From the NCBI GenBank assembly GCA_014898415.1, contig RCTD01000001.1, positions 3,720,001 to 3,784,000 on the forward strand: DNA of 64,000 bases, written 5' to 3'. Below, in pieces: positions 49,189 through 60,148 of this stretch. Under the pieces are notes generated by a model that made no database searches, was not told where the DNA came from, and saw only the letters and a list, made by a program, of their open reading frames with translations. Source of the stretch: Stromatinia cepivora. Its lineage: Eukaryota > Ascomycota > Leotiomycetes > Helotiales > Sclerotiniaceae. The position numbers were made by a program, and so were the translations under genes. Each line of letters starts with the position of its first letter. Position 1 is the stretch's first letter.

Positions 49189-49338
49189 TATAACGAACCC
49201 AACAAACATTTAGAAATCAACCTTAGAATTAAAAGCTACAGAGTTAAAGAGAATGTGCTACAAAGCTATATATATGATCGGCTCGGAGCTTAATACCGTA
49301 CTAGCCCGATCGTACACGATCACGTGTATCTCGTGACA
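49189..49338 (-). repeat. 5' LTR of element G (150 bp)
   Basis: Plus strand: TATAACGAACCCAACA...TATCTCGTGACA; partner of 47664-47813, transitions only. Confidence 0.9.
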
Positions 49339-49343
49339 AAAAG

Positions 49344-52300
49344 TATTTAAAATCAAACGTTTTAAACTCCATTTCTATTCTAAATACTATATAGGATATA
49401 AGATTTCTTGATTTAATTAAGTTTATAGAAAAAAAAGTATTTATTCTTTTTTATAATTTTTCGAAAAATAATTATATTTATCAATCAAAAGTATTTATTG
49501 ATTTTGGAGTAAATAAATTCGCTTTTATTAATATTATATTCCTTACTTATTTATTTCTTATATTTAAACCAAGAATTATATTACTTGAAACTTCAATCGA
49601 AATTAAAAGATATAATAATATATAAGACCATATCATTATCTATTTCATATTCCTTAATTTAATGATCAATAATTATAAACAATCTTTTGTCCTTTTCTTT
49701 ATTATTGAATTAAAGAATTATAATATTATTTTAAATAGATTTTAGTTATCAAAGATTCAAACGAAGTTCGATTACTTCAATCGATATCTCGAATAATCTA
49801 AAGAAAGACTTTATACCATTTTCTATTCGAATAATCTCTTCATTATCTAATTATCCCTTTGTAAATAAAAGATCGATCGATTAATCTAATAAAATATTGA
49901 TCAATGAGATAATTAATTCAAGGAATATTGAAATCGAAAAGATTCACAATTAAGCAAATCAATTATAGTTAATGATATACAATAAAAACCCTCAAATATA
50001 AATATAATACAAATTTTTATTGAAAAGGAAAAAGTCCTGATTCCTTTCAAGTTCAATCCATCCCCCCCCAACCAATTATATCACCATTATAGATCTACAA
50101 ACGCCCCCCCTATATATCATTCGAAGTCCTCGATTTATATATATTCAAATCTAATAAGTTTCAATTAAAATATAAAAGAGATAAACAAACTGAATTCTTT
50201 ATTATTATTTTAAAAGAATTCGATGATATAATAGATTTCCAATAAAACAAATGATATACAAAAAAGAGAATACTAATTATCTTAACCGAATTCAAGAATA
50301 CAAAAGTTCAAAAGAAATTTGATCGAATATTAATTGAAATCAATTCAGAACCCGAAATATTATCTAAATATCGATAATATCATCGAGTTTTTTTCAAATA
50401 TAAATCAAACATTTTATCTTCTAATTAATCTTATAATCATAAAATCATATTAGAAAACAAAAAAGAACAAATCTTATATTACAATCCACTTTACAAAATA
50501 TCCTTAAAACAATTGAAAATCATTAAAGAATATATTATAAATAATTTCAGCAAAGATTTCATTAAATTCAATCAAACCCTTTATACTGCATTCATTCTAT
50601 TCATCAAAAAACCCAATAATAATTTGAAATTCTATATAAACTTCAAATTATTGAATTCCTTAATATATAAAAATCGATATCCCCTCCCTTTGATCAACGA
50701 AACATTTTCTCGGTTTTCTAATACTAAAATCTTTATCAAATTCAATATTCATCAAACTTTCCATTATATAAAAATGAATCCTGTTTCAAAAAAGTATACT
50801 ACCTTTCGAATCCAATATAGATTATACAAATACAAAATAATACTATTCGAATTAATAAATAGTTTTATAACCTATTAATATTATATAAATAATATTCTAT
50901 TCAATTATTTAGATATCTTCTATACAATATACCTCGACAATATTCTAATTTATTTCAAAAATAAAGAAGAATATCAAACTTACATTAAACTAATTCTCGA
51001 ATGATTAAAAGCTATTAATCTACAAACAAATCTCACAAAATACAAATTCAATATTACATATACTAAATACTTGGATTTTATTATCTCTACTAAAGAAATA
51101 AAAATAGATCCTAAAAAGATTAAAATAATTGAAAATTGAACCTTTCCAATAACAATAAAAGAAATCCAATCATTCCTTAATTTTTACAATTTTTATTAAC
51201 AATTCATTAAGGATTACAATATAATAACGAAATCTTTTAACGAATTTATTAAAACAAATATTAAATTCATATTCAACAAAGTATATCAAAACGTATTCAA
51301 TATCTTAAAGAAAAAGTTTATCTCCACTCTATTTTTACAATATTATAATCACCGATTTTTTTATATACTCGAAATAAATACATCTAATAGAATAATTACT
51401 AATATATTATCACAACAATATAATGAAGATTGATTTCCTATAACTTATTTCTTCAAAACCATAATTACTACTAAACTGAACTACAAAATTCATAATAAAG
51501 AAATACTATCAATTATTCGATCTCTTAATTATTGAAAAACAAAACTCATCAATTCACTATATAAAATCAAAATTTATACCAATCATAAAACCCTCAAATA
51601 TTTCATAATTATCAAAATTTTCAATATCTAACAAACTCATTGAATAAAAGTTCTAATCAATTATAACTTCATCATTATATATTATCCTAAAAAAGATAAC
51701 CCTTTCATTAATGCCTTAATCCATCGAATCAACAAATTAGATTTCCAGAATTATATTAAAAAGAAAAATCGCCTTCAACAACTTATTAAAAATAACCAAG
51801 TTAATACCAAAATCATAAAAGAAGCCTTACAAAAACATCATCCAAACAAAACAACGATTACTAATATCAATTTGAATGAAATCGTTCCTCAATTCGATTT
51901 AATTAATTATATCATCGAAACAAATAAAACTATAGATAACTTACTAGTATTTAGAATACAAACTACTCAAAATCACAAATATATATCATTCCAAAATAAC
52001 CTTTTACTTTACAATAACCATTTGATAATACCCAATATCGACAACTTTCGAACTTATTTGATTCGTAAAGCTTATAATTCCATTTCCATTGTTCATTCTA
52101 ATATAAACAAAACCTATCTCTTATTATTTCAACAATATTATTAATCCAGAATATACAATATTATAATCAAATATATATACAATTGTTATACCTATAAATA
52201 CAATTCTGTTCTATATAATTGTACCCTTAATTTATTATATTTATTTCCGATTCCTAATCGAATATAACAATATATTATTATAAACTATTATAATTTTAAT

Positions 52301-53214
52301 AAAAATAAATACAAATATAATAACGTTTTAGTTATTATTAATCGATTAACAAAACAAACTATCTTTATATCTTATCACAAATCAATCGATATTCGAATTC
52401 AAATACAATTATATCTTTATTATATATATCGATATTATAATCCCTTTAATATTATAATATCAAATCGCAGTCCCCAATTTATATTACAATTCTGGAAGGA
52501 ATTCAGCTAAATCCTAAGAACCGATTTCAAACTATCTATTATTCATTATCCCCAAATTGATAATCAAATTGAGATTTATAATCAATACCTTCAACAATAG
52601 TTAAAACCATTTGTTAACTATTATCAAAACGATTAATCAGAATTCCTATCTATAATAAATTATATACAACTTACTCTTCTATACAACTCCTTAAAAGAAT
52701 TTACACCCTACGAAACCCTATACAGATATATACCGAAATATATATAAGAATAAAAGGAAGACATTAATAAACCAACAAACGATATAAATATATATAATAC
52801 CTGTATATATATAAAATGTAATAGATTAGTTTTTGCGCAAACAAAAAAAGGCCTATTATATATTCAAGCTAAGATATCGAAATCCACGAATGCTTATTGA
52901 TATAAAATCGATTTCGATATTAAAGATTATATATAGCTCAATATAAAGAGTTATCCTATTTAGAGATTATTCAAGAAGCTGGATTTCCCAATTCAAAGAA
53001 GATTCAAAATTATTAATCGATCTAAAAACTTTTTCAAATTCGAATTCCTGATTATAATGAAAATTCATCCTATTTTCCCTTTAGATCGATTATACAAAAT
53101 ATATAACAATCCTTTTCTTAATTAAATACTCGAATTATCTTTGTTTATTAATATAATTAATAATTCGGAATAAAAAATGAAGAAAATCCTAATAATAAAG
53201 AAAATACGAAAAAC
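49344..53214 (+). pseudogene. Gypsy J protease, reverse transcriptase, RNase H and integrase remnant
   Basis: Protease at about 49490-49780 (VFIDFGVNKFAFI, Asp kept; NIILNRFWLSKIQ block). Reverse transcriptase at 50513-51200, with NNNLKFYINFKLLNSLIYKN, RYPLPLINETFSRF, IKFNIHQTFHYIKM and YLDNILIYFKNKEE (the YxDDILIY box now DN). RNase H at about 51300-51620, with KEILSIIRSLNYWKTKL and IYTNHKTLKYF. An integrase zinc-binding-like region comes next, then the integrase core at about 52240-52700 (IINRLTKQTIFI, FNIIISNRSPQFILQFWKEF). The polymerase phase is 2, the protease phase 0. RIP stops throughout. Confidence 0.85.
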
Positions 53215-53377
53215 TGTTAACAAGTCATATTGAGTGGGTGGAAAAGCTTTGTTATTCTAAGGTTATCTAGCTAGAAGCTATTATATAGATTATATAATTC
53301 AGTAGAATCACATACAGACTAATCCCATTATAATATAGTTCTATGTTTAGATATACAATATAATCCAAAATCCAACA
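53215..53377 (-). repeat. LTR of element I, left copy (163 bp)
   Basis: TGTTAACAAGTCATATTGAG...CCAAAATCCAACA; differs from 55298-55460 by transitions only. Confidence 0.9.
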
Positions 53378-53833
53378 CTCCCCCAAAAGCGTAACGTATA
53401 TAAAAGCAAAGAAAACTAAACTATAAATACCACAATTGGTTTAAATCGAGCTGAGCAACGTTAACCTGAAAATAGAAAACCAATAACATTGAATGATCAT
53501 TCTTTTGCTAGATCTTTTAAAATTCAAAATCTAACAAGATTCGAATAAAATAATCGCTTTATGATAATATAATAATCTTTAAAGGATAATTAGTATTTCT
53601 CTTTTTATAATAAAAATTAAAGGAAATCCATTTCTTCTGCTCCCAATCTTCCAACCGTATTAGGCTAGAGTTTTCAACCCTACACCGCAATACAAACATC
53701 TTTCTTTAATAGGACAGTACATCCTATAGAGTTATACCCATAACTCTTCCCTTCATAGCAAGAGTATAACTAACTATCAGTCAAGATGACTGGTAGGCTA
53801 CTAGCTAATAGCTCTTACTTCAGGGAATTATTA

Positions 53834-54000
53834 TATCTATCGACCTCTAGTACTATACTTGGTTAGATATCTAATAATCTTTATATATTATCTAATAAAT
53901 TGTTACCGGTTTCAGAAAGCTATAGTATCTATCAACCTCTAGTACCACACTTGATTAGATATTTAATGGTCTCCATATACTATATAACAAAGCCTAATAA
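53834..54000. repeat. Direct repeat with 92-bp spacing inside element I
   Basis: TATCTATCGACCTCTAGTAC...TTGGTTAGATAT at 53834 recurs as TATCTATCAACCTCTAGTAC...TTGATTAGATAT at 53926, each followed by similar AT-rich text ending near CTAATAAA. Function unknown. Confidence 0.65.
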
Positions 54001-54483
54001 ATATGCATCCTTCTACTACTAATATAATCATCCGTTTCTTTTAGTATATCACCCTATATATTTTCTGGTATACAGTTTCCTTTTTTGGTTTCACCTTCAA
54101 CTCCTCCTATAATCGCTTCCGGTTCTATTTTCGACTCCCTTACCAGGGATATTCTTTTTCTTTTTTACGATTATCAATATAATTATTATTGTAAATGTTG
54201 AATATAAAGATACAACAAAATAATATTAATTTAAAAATAAAAACAAAATAATATTGAGGTGATACACAATAAACAACACATCAAAAGATGGCGAAGTTGA
54301 CGGTTGTAATTACAAAAAGAAGAACAAAAAGATATCGAAAATATCAATAATAACATAAAGGGGTGGTGGTTGGGGAAAGGGTTAAATGTTAACAAAGAAT
54401 CTTTAAAAGGAATATAAAAAACATTTTTTTAAAACAGAAGTGTTATTCCTCAAAATAAAAAATAATAATATCTCTTCAATATA

Positions 54484-54740
54484 AATATAATAAATTCCAA
54501 GGATATTATAGATATCGAATTCATCATTTCAAAGGTTCCAACCCAAGAATCAACTTCTATAGATTTTGAATCTATACCAAAAACAAAATTTAAGACCATC
54601 TTAAATTTTGCTAATAAGTTTATTTCAATAGGATCAAAAAGCGAAATAAATCCATAATTATCTGAAGCCAAACAAAAGGATACAATAAATCTTGAAGACG
54701 AACCCCCAAAGTACCTAAAACGAAAACAAATATGGGTTTC
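54484..54740 (+). other. Copia C-like segment inside element I
   Basis: Collinear at protein level with 9995-10250 of Copia C: KDIIDIEFIISKVPTQEST against KDISDIEFIIPKIPIQKST, then KFKTILNFANKFISIGSKSE and TINLEDEPP. The piece is from the linker between integrase and reverse transcriptase. It is opposite to the inferred orientation of element I. Either I captured it, or I derives from a Copia relative by deletion. Confidence 0.6.
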
Positions 54741-55297
54741 ATAGCTCCCCCAAAAACTATACCAGAAATATAATCTCCAACACTTCTATTAGATTTTCTA
54801 CAAAAAACCTATCAACTGTATAAGAATCGAAGGTATTCGAGGAACAGGAATATTCGAATCTTGTTCTGGAGAAATTTCGAAAGGCTTATTTTGCTTTGCA
54901 GAATACTTATTTCTTATCGTTGCCATCGATATAAAGCAAAAAGGCTTTCGAAAGAGAAAGGAGATATTAAAGGAATCGGTTGACTCTCGAATTGTCGGAA
55001 AAAGGGTATAAAAAGATGGCATCTTTTGCCTAAATAATTTCTAAAGCGGGTTCTCCCGTACTAACTGTATTATTAGGATTCAATTCTACCAATATATTTA
55101 GTATAACAAACTCCCCCACTTGCCTGCTGTACAAATTATTTTTCGCTTTGCCAACTATATTTAGTATAGTGGGTTTCCCTGTTCAGCTATATCAATTTTG
55201 TTCATCTACTCTACCAAATCTATCGAGGATTTGATCTTTCATTCTGGAAGATTAACCCTAAATTACACAATGATACACAGAGCCCGGGTTTATAATC

Positions 55298-55460
55298 TAT
55301 TAACAAGTTATATTGAGTGGATGAAAAAGCCTTGTTATTCTAAGGTTATCTGGTTAGAAGTTATTATACAGATTATGTGATTCGGTAGAATCACGTGCAG
55401 GCTAATCCCATTATAGTATAGTCCCATGCTTAGATATACGGTATGATCCAAAATCCAACA
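55298..55460 (-). repeat. LTR of element I, right copy (163 bp)
   Basis: TATTAACAAGTTATATTGAG...CCAAAATCCAACA followed by TSD AAAAC. Confidence 0.9.
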
Positions 55461-55465
55461 AAAAC

Positions 55466-55715
55466 CCTATTATACAGAATCTCGTAGTTTAATAGCGATA
55501 CCGATTTTATCTAGTATCCTGTTTCCAATCTTAAAACATCATTACATTTTCTATACGATTTTCATCTAGCCAATCCAATATTGTTTAATCTTTCCAATCG
55601 ATTAATTAATTGGACAAAGTTTTATAAAAGCAAAAAGGATAATTATAATTATATAGATAACGATTCATTTATAAAATCGAGGAAAAGAAAAGTGTTTTTT
55701 AATTCAGCAAATTAG
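55466..55715 (+). pseudogene. Gypsy J pol C-terminus (chromodomain-like)
   Basis: Continuation of the pol frame after element I: ...KKIRKTLLYRIS.FNSDTDF..YPVSNLK... then FHLANPILFNLSNRLINWTK and YIDNDSFIKSRKRKVFFNSA, stop 55713-55715. The pattern of a basic residue, L-Y-W-like motif, YPxSDLK, FHxANPxxPGPPxRL resembles the integrase-linked C-terminal domain of fungal chromoviral Gypsy elements. Confidence 0.75.
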
Positions 55716-55969
55716 ATATTATGATTTTATAATAGTGTATATATATATAATTATAAAAGGATCGAAAATCTATACAAATTCAAAGGAATTTGATTATATA
55801 TATATATAGCCCGAACTCTATATAATAAATAAACTATTACTACCAAAACAATATAAAAGTAATATATTTCAAAAAACTTATATTTATAATTATTTCAAAA
55901 ATCATGTAAAAGGAAGCTTGAATATAGTAAAAACGAAATATAATGTTACCCCTATCGATTTCGTTCATT

Positions 55970-56285
55970 GATTGATTTAATCAATTTGATCGATTAATTT
56001 GATCGATTTCGGAATTGATTATATTAACCATTTATCATTATTATATTATAATTCAATCTCCTTTTCTTTTTTATTGAAACTTTTTCCTTTCAAAGATTCT
56101 CTAAATCAAGGAAAATACAAATCAATATTAATTTAACCAATTGATGAACAATTTGGTCGATTTGATCAATTCATTTGTTATTTTGATCAATTTAATCGAT
56201 TATTTTGGTCAATTTGATCAATTTCCAGTAAATTGATCAAATCAACCAAAATGATCAATTTAATTGATTTAGAGTTTATAAATCT
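55970..56285. repeat. TTGATC-rich degenerate minisatellite at the 3' end of Gypsy J
   Basis: Recurrent TTGATCAATTTGATCGATT-type words on both sides of a short interruption (about 56030-56130). It lies between the pol stop and the 3' LTR, so it belongs to the 3' untranslated part of J. Similar in type to the array at 35500-35990. Confidence 0.6.
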
Positions 56286-56369
56286 TAACAAAATCTGGTT
56301 TCCAATAAAATAGCAATAGAACAAAGAAATGAAATGCTCGAAAACGAATTTTTCCGAAGGAAAAGGTAA

Positions 56370-56651
56370 TATTACAAATCATGAATTATAAAAGACTAAT
56401 TATATAATACCTTTTATCTCCTATATCAATTTATAAATTGATTATCTATATATATATATTACAAATTATATAATTTAATATAATAAAATAGTAATTCTAA
56501 TAATGTATATATACAATTTTATAATCTATAAATAGATATTTGTGTATATATATTTAATCGCTCTTTACAAACCATAATTCTTTAGTTGTAGATTCTAAGG
56601 AATATAATTGATCCTGTTTATTCAGCTCTACTACGGCTCTTGTGCGTCACA
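56370..56651 (+). repeat. 3' LTR of Gypsy J (282 bp)
   Basis: TATTACAAATCATGAATT...CTTGTGCGTCACA followed by TSD ATAAT; partner of 37388-37669. Confidence 0.92.
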
Positions 56652-56656
56652 ATAAT

Positions 56657-57040
56657 AGAATATTCTGAAATATAAAATATTCAAAGAATAAATAAATTTT
56701 GTTTATTTTTTTAATTAAGGATTATATTTTTTTTAATTATTTTTACAATATTTTATTTGATAAAGGATTATGATGGTTACTTCTTGTCTCTATAGTACTT
56801 ACTAAGTAGATAAGGGTATGATAAGGTCGGTGAATTCCATTTTAGGAGACTCCGACCAGGATTACTTTCGGCCAGGAGCTCTCCACATGGCGGGAGTAAA
56901 ATCAACATGAGGGGTTGAGGGGCAACATGTTATATATAGTGGTGCTTTCCTATGTATTGCAAATTCTTTCAATCATATAACCTTAATTGAGCATTTTCCT
57001 TTGATAAAGTATTCAATCTTCAATACATCACCTATTCAAA
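56657..57040 (+). promoter_or_regulatory. Border of repeat block and upstream region of the oxidoreductase gene
   Basis: AT-rich to about 56770, then normal composition. Notable words: GAGGGGTTGAGGGG (two AGGGG cores, resembling yeast stress-response elements) at about 56909-56922, and TTATATATAG at about 56930, roughly 110 bp before the start codon, a candidate TATA box. Functional assignment is inference. The last retroelement ends only 390 bp before the ATG. Confidence 0.4.
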
Positions 57041-58244
57041 ATGACGGATAAAAAATTCAATGTTGGAGTAATTGGCTATGGGTATGTATTCTTCCTCAAA
57101 ATCTCTCGAATCTAGGCTAATTGAAGCTCATAGCATGTCAGCCAAAGTCTTCCACATTCCACTTATTCTTGTTACTCCATCCTTCAATTTACATTCAATT
57201 GTCCAGCGAACCCCTAAGCCAAATGACGATGCCTCCAAAGATCATCCTGAGGCCAAAATCTACAATTCTGCAGATGCTATGTTTGCAGATTCGGCAATTG
57301 ATATCATTGTCATAACGACAACACCCGAGACACATTACCCCTTCACGAAAGCCGCCTTACAAGCGAATAAACATGTTTTGGTTGAGAAACCATTCGTGCC
57401 TACATCTGCAGAAGCTTCGGAGCTTATTTCTATATCTAAAGAGACTGGGAAGCTCATTTGCGTATATCAAAATAGAAGATGGGATTCGGATTTTTTGACT
57501 GTTAAGACTTTGATTGGTAGTGGCGCGTTGGGAAGGGTGGTCGAATTTGAGACACATTTTGATAGATACAAGGGCGAGAAACCCGCAACCTGGAAGGGTA
57601 CATTAACCATGGAGGATGCTGGCGGTGTTGTATATGATCTCGGAACACATTTGATTGATCAAGCGTTTTGCTTATTTGGCCTGCCGAAGGCAGTAACAGC
57701 AATCTTTGCGAATCAAAGAGCTGATGGCTCAGCAGAACCAGATAGTATGACGATTATGCTGAGTTATGGCGAGAGGGGACCATTAGTAACCGCAAAGGCT
57801 GGGGTAAGCATCATTCCACCAATTTTAGTTACAGCTTCCCTTTGAAAATGTACTAACAATTAATCTATGTAGGTTTTGTGTGTGGAAAAAGAGCAATTAC
57901 GATACTGGGTCCGAGGATCCCAAGGCAGCTTTAAGAAGTATCATCTCGATGTTCAAGAAGACCAATTGAAGGCCGGTCTTAAGCCCGGTGATGCTGGCTT
58001 CGGTGTTGAACCAGAAGATAGATCCGGGAGATTAGTAGTATTCGAGAGTGGCAAACCCAAGGGCAGCACAGTCAAGAACGTGACTCCGCAGACTTATGCC
58101 ACTCTCTATCAAGGCCTTGCCGATGCTGTGGCAAGTGGCAGCGAAGATGCTGTTCCAGTGAAGGCAAGTGAGGCCAGAGACGTTTTGAGAATTATTGAGG
58201 CAGCTAGGGAAAGTGCTAAGAGTGGAAAGACTATTGCGCTGTAA
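57041..58244 (+). CDS. Gfo/Idh/MocA-family NAD(P)-dependent oxidoreductase
   Basis: Three exons: 57041-57081, 57134-57803, 57873-58244, giving 360 residues. Intron 1 (52 bp) has GTATGT...CTAAT...TAG; intron 2 (69 bp) has GTAAGC...TACTAAC...TAG. ATG 57041 is chosen because it gives MTDKKFNVGVIGYGMSAK, the Rossmann nucleotide-binding loop (GxGxxG-like, residues 9-14) split by intron 1. Further family marks: EKPF at 98-101, whose Lys is conserved, and DLGTHLID at 182-189, with the His expected near the active site. The GYG..AKVFH.P.I start resembles bacterial YdgJ/YhhX and inositol-dehydrogenase-like members. Probably a cytosolic sugar- or polyol-type dehydrogenase; the substrate cannot be told. 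Codon use and GC are normal, with no RIP damage. Confidence 0.9.
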
Positions 58245-58819
58245 GGCGGTCAATTCTAGCTTTTGTTTCGGATTAGCGAGAAAATATTCTACGAATCTGT
58301 TAACTGTATATTTTGACATATTGTTTTCCTCTCTATCTGTAAATGATAGAATGATACCCATAAATATAATTTCGCATTGATTTAATAGTGGGAGAGTTCA
58401 TGGATGCGCTATTTCCAATTACCTGCGGAGTAAATAGGTCGTAGTGTGAGCTCAATATCGTTTTTATGTGACATGTCATGCTTTCTTTTTTTAGCCGCTA
58501 CCTTTGATAGTTTTATATCAAAATCGACGTGTCACATTATGATTTAGCTCCTGATGGTTGATTAATGGTTAAAATTGCAGAAATATTGTCAAACGCCTAA
58601 CTAGGTGTTTATTCACATTCAATATGCTATTTTAATAAACTATAGATTTCTTCAAAATAAAAGATGGTGATCATCATCCTCCAGGGATGACGAGCCCTAT
58701 CAGCGGAACAAAGTATTTCCGAAGATCCCTGCCCTAAACTCCCACTACTCCATCATCCTATCAATAACTTCACAATATTAATTAACCATGAACCATAGCC
58801 AGTTTCACTAACTTTCACC
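58245..58819 (+). other. Intergenic region upstream of the cyclin gene
   Basis: Contains the 3' end of the oxidoreductase transcript and the upstream region of the cyclin gene. A CACTAAC-like run precedes the ATG closely (AGTTTCACTAACTTTCACC). I see no tRNA or further ORF. Confidence 0.4.
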
Positions 58820-60148
58820 ATGTCCACCGAAGATGCCCGCTATCGCACTTCCACCCAATATCGACACTGGTCCTACACACCCTCCGCACTCCGCTCCTTG
58901 CGCGAAAGCACAAATGCCCTAGCCACAACACAAGTTCGAGATGCCGTTCGACGCGCCCGAGAAGCCAGGGCTGCATCCTCAAATGATAACAGCGAAGCGG
59001 AGAATAGCAGGTCGGCTAGCACTGCTTTGCCAGAGGGCGATGTGGATTGTTTGACCGTGGATGAGGAACTGAAGTTGATGGATTATTACTGTAGGCAGAC
59101 GCTACAATTGGGTGATCATTTGGGTGTGCCGATTGAGGTTAAGGTATGTTTTTCTCACTTGAAAGTTTTCCAATTCTGCTAGAAGGACTTGCGTAATGTC
59201 GGTCTTGTCTCGTTGACAGGCCAGTTTTCCCCAGTTGGACACGGTAGATGTCTGGCGAATTGCAATATGCGCAACTTGTCTTTGTTCGAAGATCTCTAAC
59301 GTTCTTCTCAACTGCAGGCCACCGCAATCCAATACATCCGCCGGTTCTATATAAGCCACAGTCTAATGACCTATTCCCCCACCACCATCCTAAAAACCGC
59401 CCTCTTCTTCTCCACCAAAACCGAAAACCACTATTTCCGCATCACCAGATTCGCCAGCGACATCGGCAAAACCACCACCGAAGAAATCCTCTCCTCAGAA
59501 TTCCTCCTCACCCAAGGAATCCGCTTCCAATTCGATATCCGACACCCGTACCGCGGTCTCGAAGGGGCAATCATGGAGCTCCTCTCCATCTCCACCCACA
59601 AGATCCCCATCCCGCCCGAACTGGAACCGCAACGACCTGCCAACATGCAAAAACTAGTATTAGAAAGCCACGGAATCGCACGCCGATATCTCAAAACCAG
59701 CGCTCTATTATGTGATGCCTATTTCCACTACACCCCCTCCCAAATAATGTTCGCATCCCTCTATCTCGCTTCCGCCCCCTTAACAACATTCTACCTCGCT
59801 CTTAAATCCTACAACCCCTCAAACCCAGATACGGACACCGCAACATCAACATCAACCCACCAAAAACTCCTCACAATAATCAAAAACCTCGCTCAACTCC
59901 TCTCCTCAATCCCCGAAGAACAAACTCCCGAACAAAGACAAGAAATCCAAGCCCTAGTTAAAAAACTAAAGAAATGTCGAAACCCCGAAAAAGCAGATTT
60001 AGTCGGGTTGCAGAGGATGAAACGAGAAGGAGTAGATGGGAAAGAAGGGGGAGAAGAAGACGAGAAGGTTATTAAAAAGAGAAAGATGGAACGCGAACAG
60101 AGATTAAAAGAGGTGCGGGATTTATTTGGAGGGAGTTTGAAAGGATGA
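58820..60148 (+). CDS. CCL1: Cyclin H/Ccl1-type cyclin, TFIIH kinase module
   Basis: Two exons, 58820-59143 and 59318-60148, 384 residues. The 174-bp intron has GTATGT, CTCTAAC and GCAG. The N-terminus STQYRHWSYTP (about residues 10-20) is characteristic of cyclin H, which starts with a basic-aromatic RHW motif. The first cyclin fold covers roughly residues 75-180 (ATAIQYIRRFYISHSLMTY right after the splice, then ILKTALFFSTKTENHY). The second covers about 180-300 (GIRFQFDIRHPYRGLEGAIM, IMFASLYLASAP). The C-terminus is charged and probably coiled (EEDEKVIKKRKMEREQRLKE). Ccl1/Mcs2/cyclin H partners the Cdk7/Kin28 kinase, which phosphorylates the RNA polymerase II tail in the nucleus. The symbol is given by homology. 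Confidence 0.88.

Larger units (their letters stand above)
47664..49338 (-). mobile_element. Gag-only LTR element G (TR-GAG-like), minus orientation
   Basis: 1,675 bp; LTRs of 150 bp (47664-47813, 49189-49338); TSD AAAAG (47659-47663, 49339-49343). Codes only for a Gag on the minus strand (47883-49022). On that strand the purine tract CAGAAGGGGGGGGTAG precedes one LTR, and the leader TTATTAAAAGCTCTTC follows the other. The same leader is found in element D. Less AT-converted than the copies around it. Confidence 0.9.
53215..55460 (-). mobile_element. Small non-autonomous LTR element I
   Basis: 2,246 bp; LTRs of 163 bp (53215-53377, 55298-55460) starting TGTTAACAAG and ending TCCAACA on the plus strand; TSD AAAAC (53210-53214, 55461-55465). 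Excision restores the frame of Gypsy J pol. On the minus strand CTTTTGGGGGAG lies directly before TGTTGGATT, which looks like a polypurine tract, so minus orientation is favoured. No gag or pol of its own was recognised. It contains a piece similar to Copia C (54484-54740) and a 92-bp direct repeat. Confidence 0.88.
37388..56651 (+). mobile_element. Gypsy-type LTR retrotransposon J with three nested insertions
   Basis: LTRs of 282 bp at 37388-37669 and 56370-56651; TSD ATAAT at 37383-37387 and 56652-56656. Purine tract CCGAAGGAAAAGGTAA precedes the 3' LTR. Insertions: Copia B2 (38664-46950), element G (47664-49338) and element I (53215-55460). Net length is about 7.04 kb, usual for fungal Gypsy elements. 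Order gag, protease, reverse transcriptase, RNase H, integrase, chromodomain-like tail. Frames rejoin across B2 and across I when each insertion plus one TSD copy is removed. Confidence 0.92.

Noticed and set aside
59366..59715. Alternative overlapping frame and minus-strand frames over the cyclin gene
   Set aside because: They overlap the cyclin exon in other phases and have skewed composition (Arg/His/Pro-rich), the usual shadow of a coding exon.
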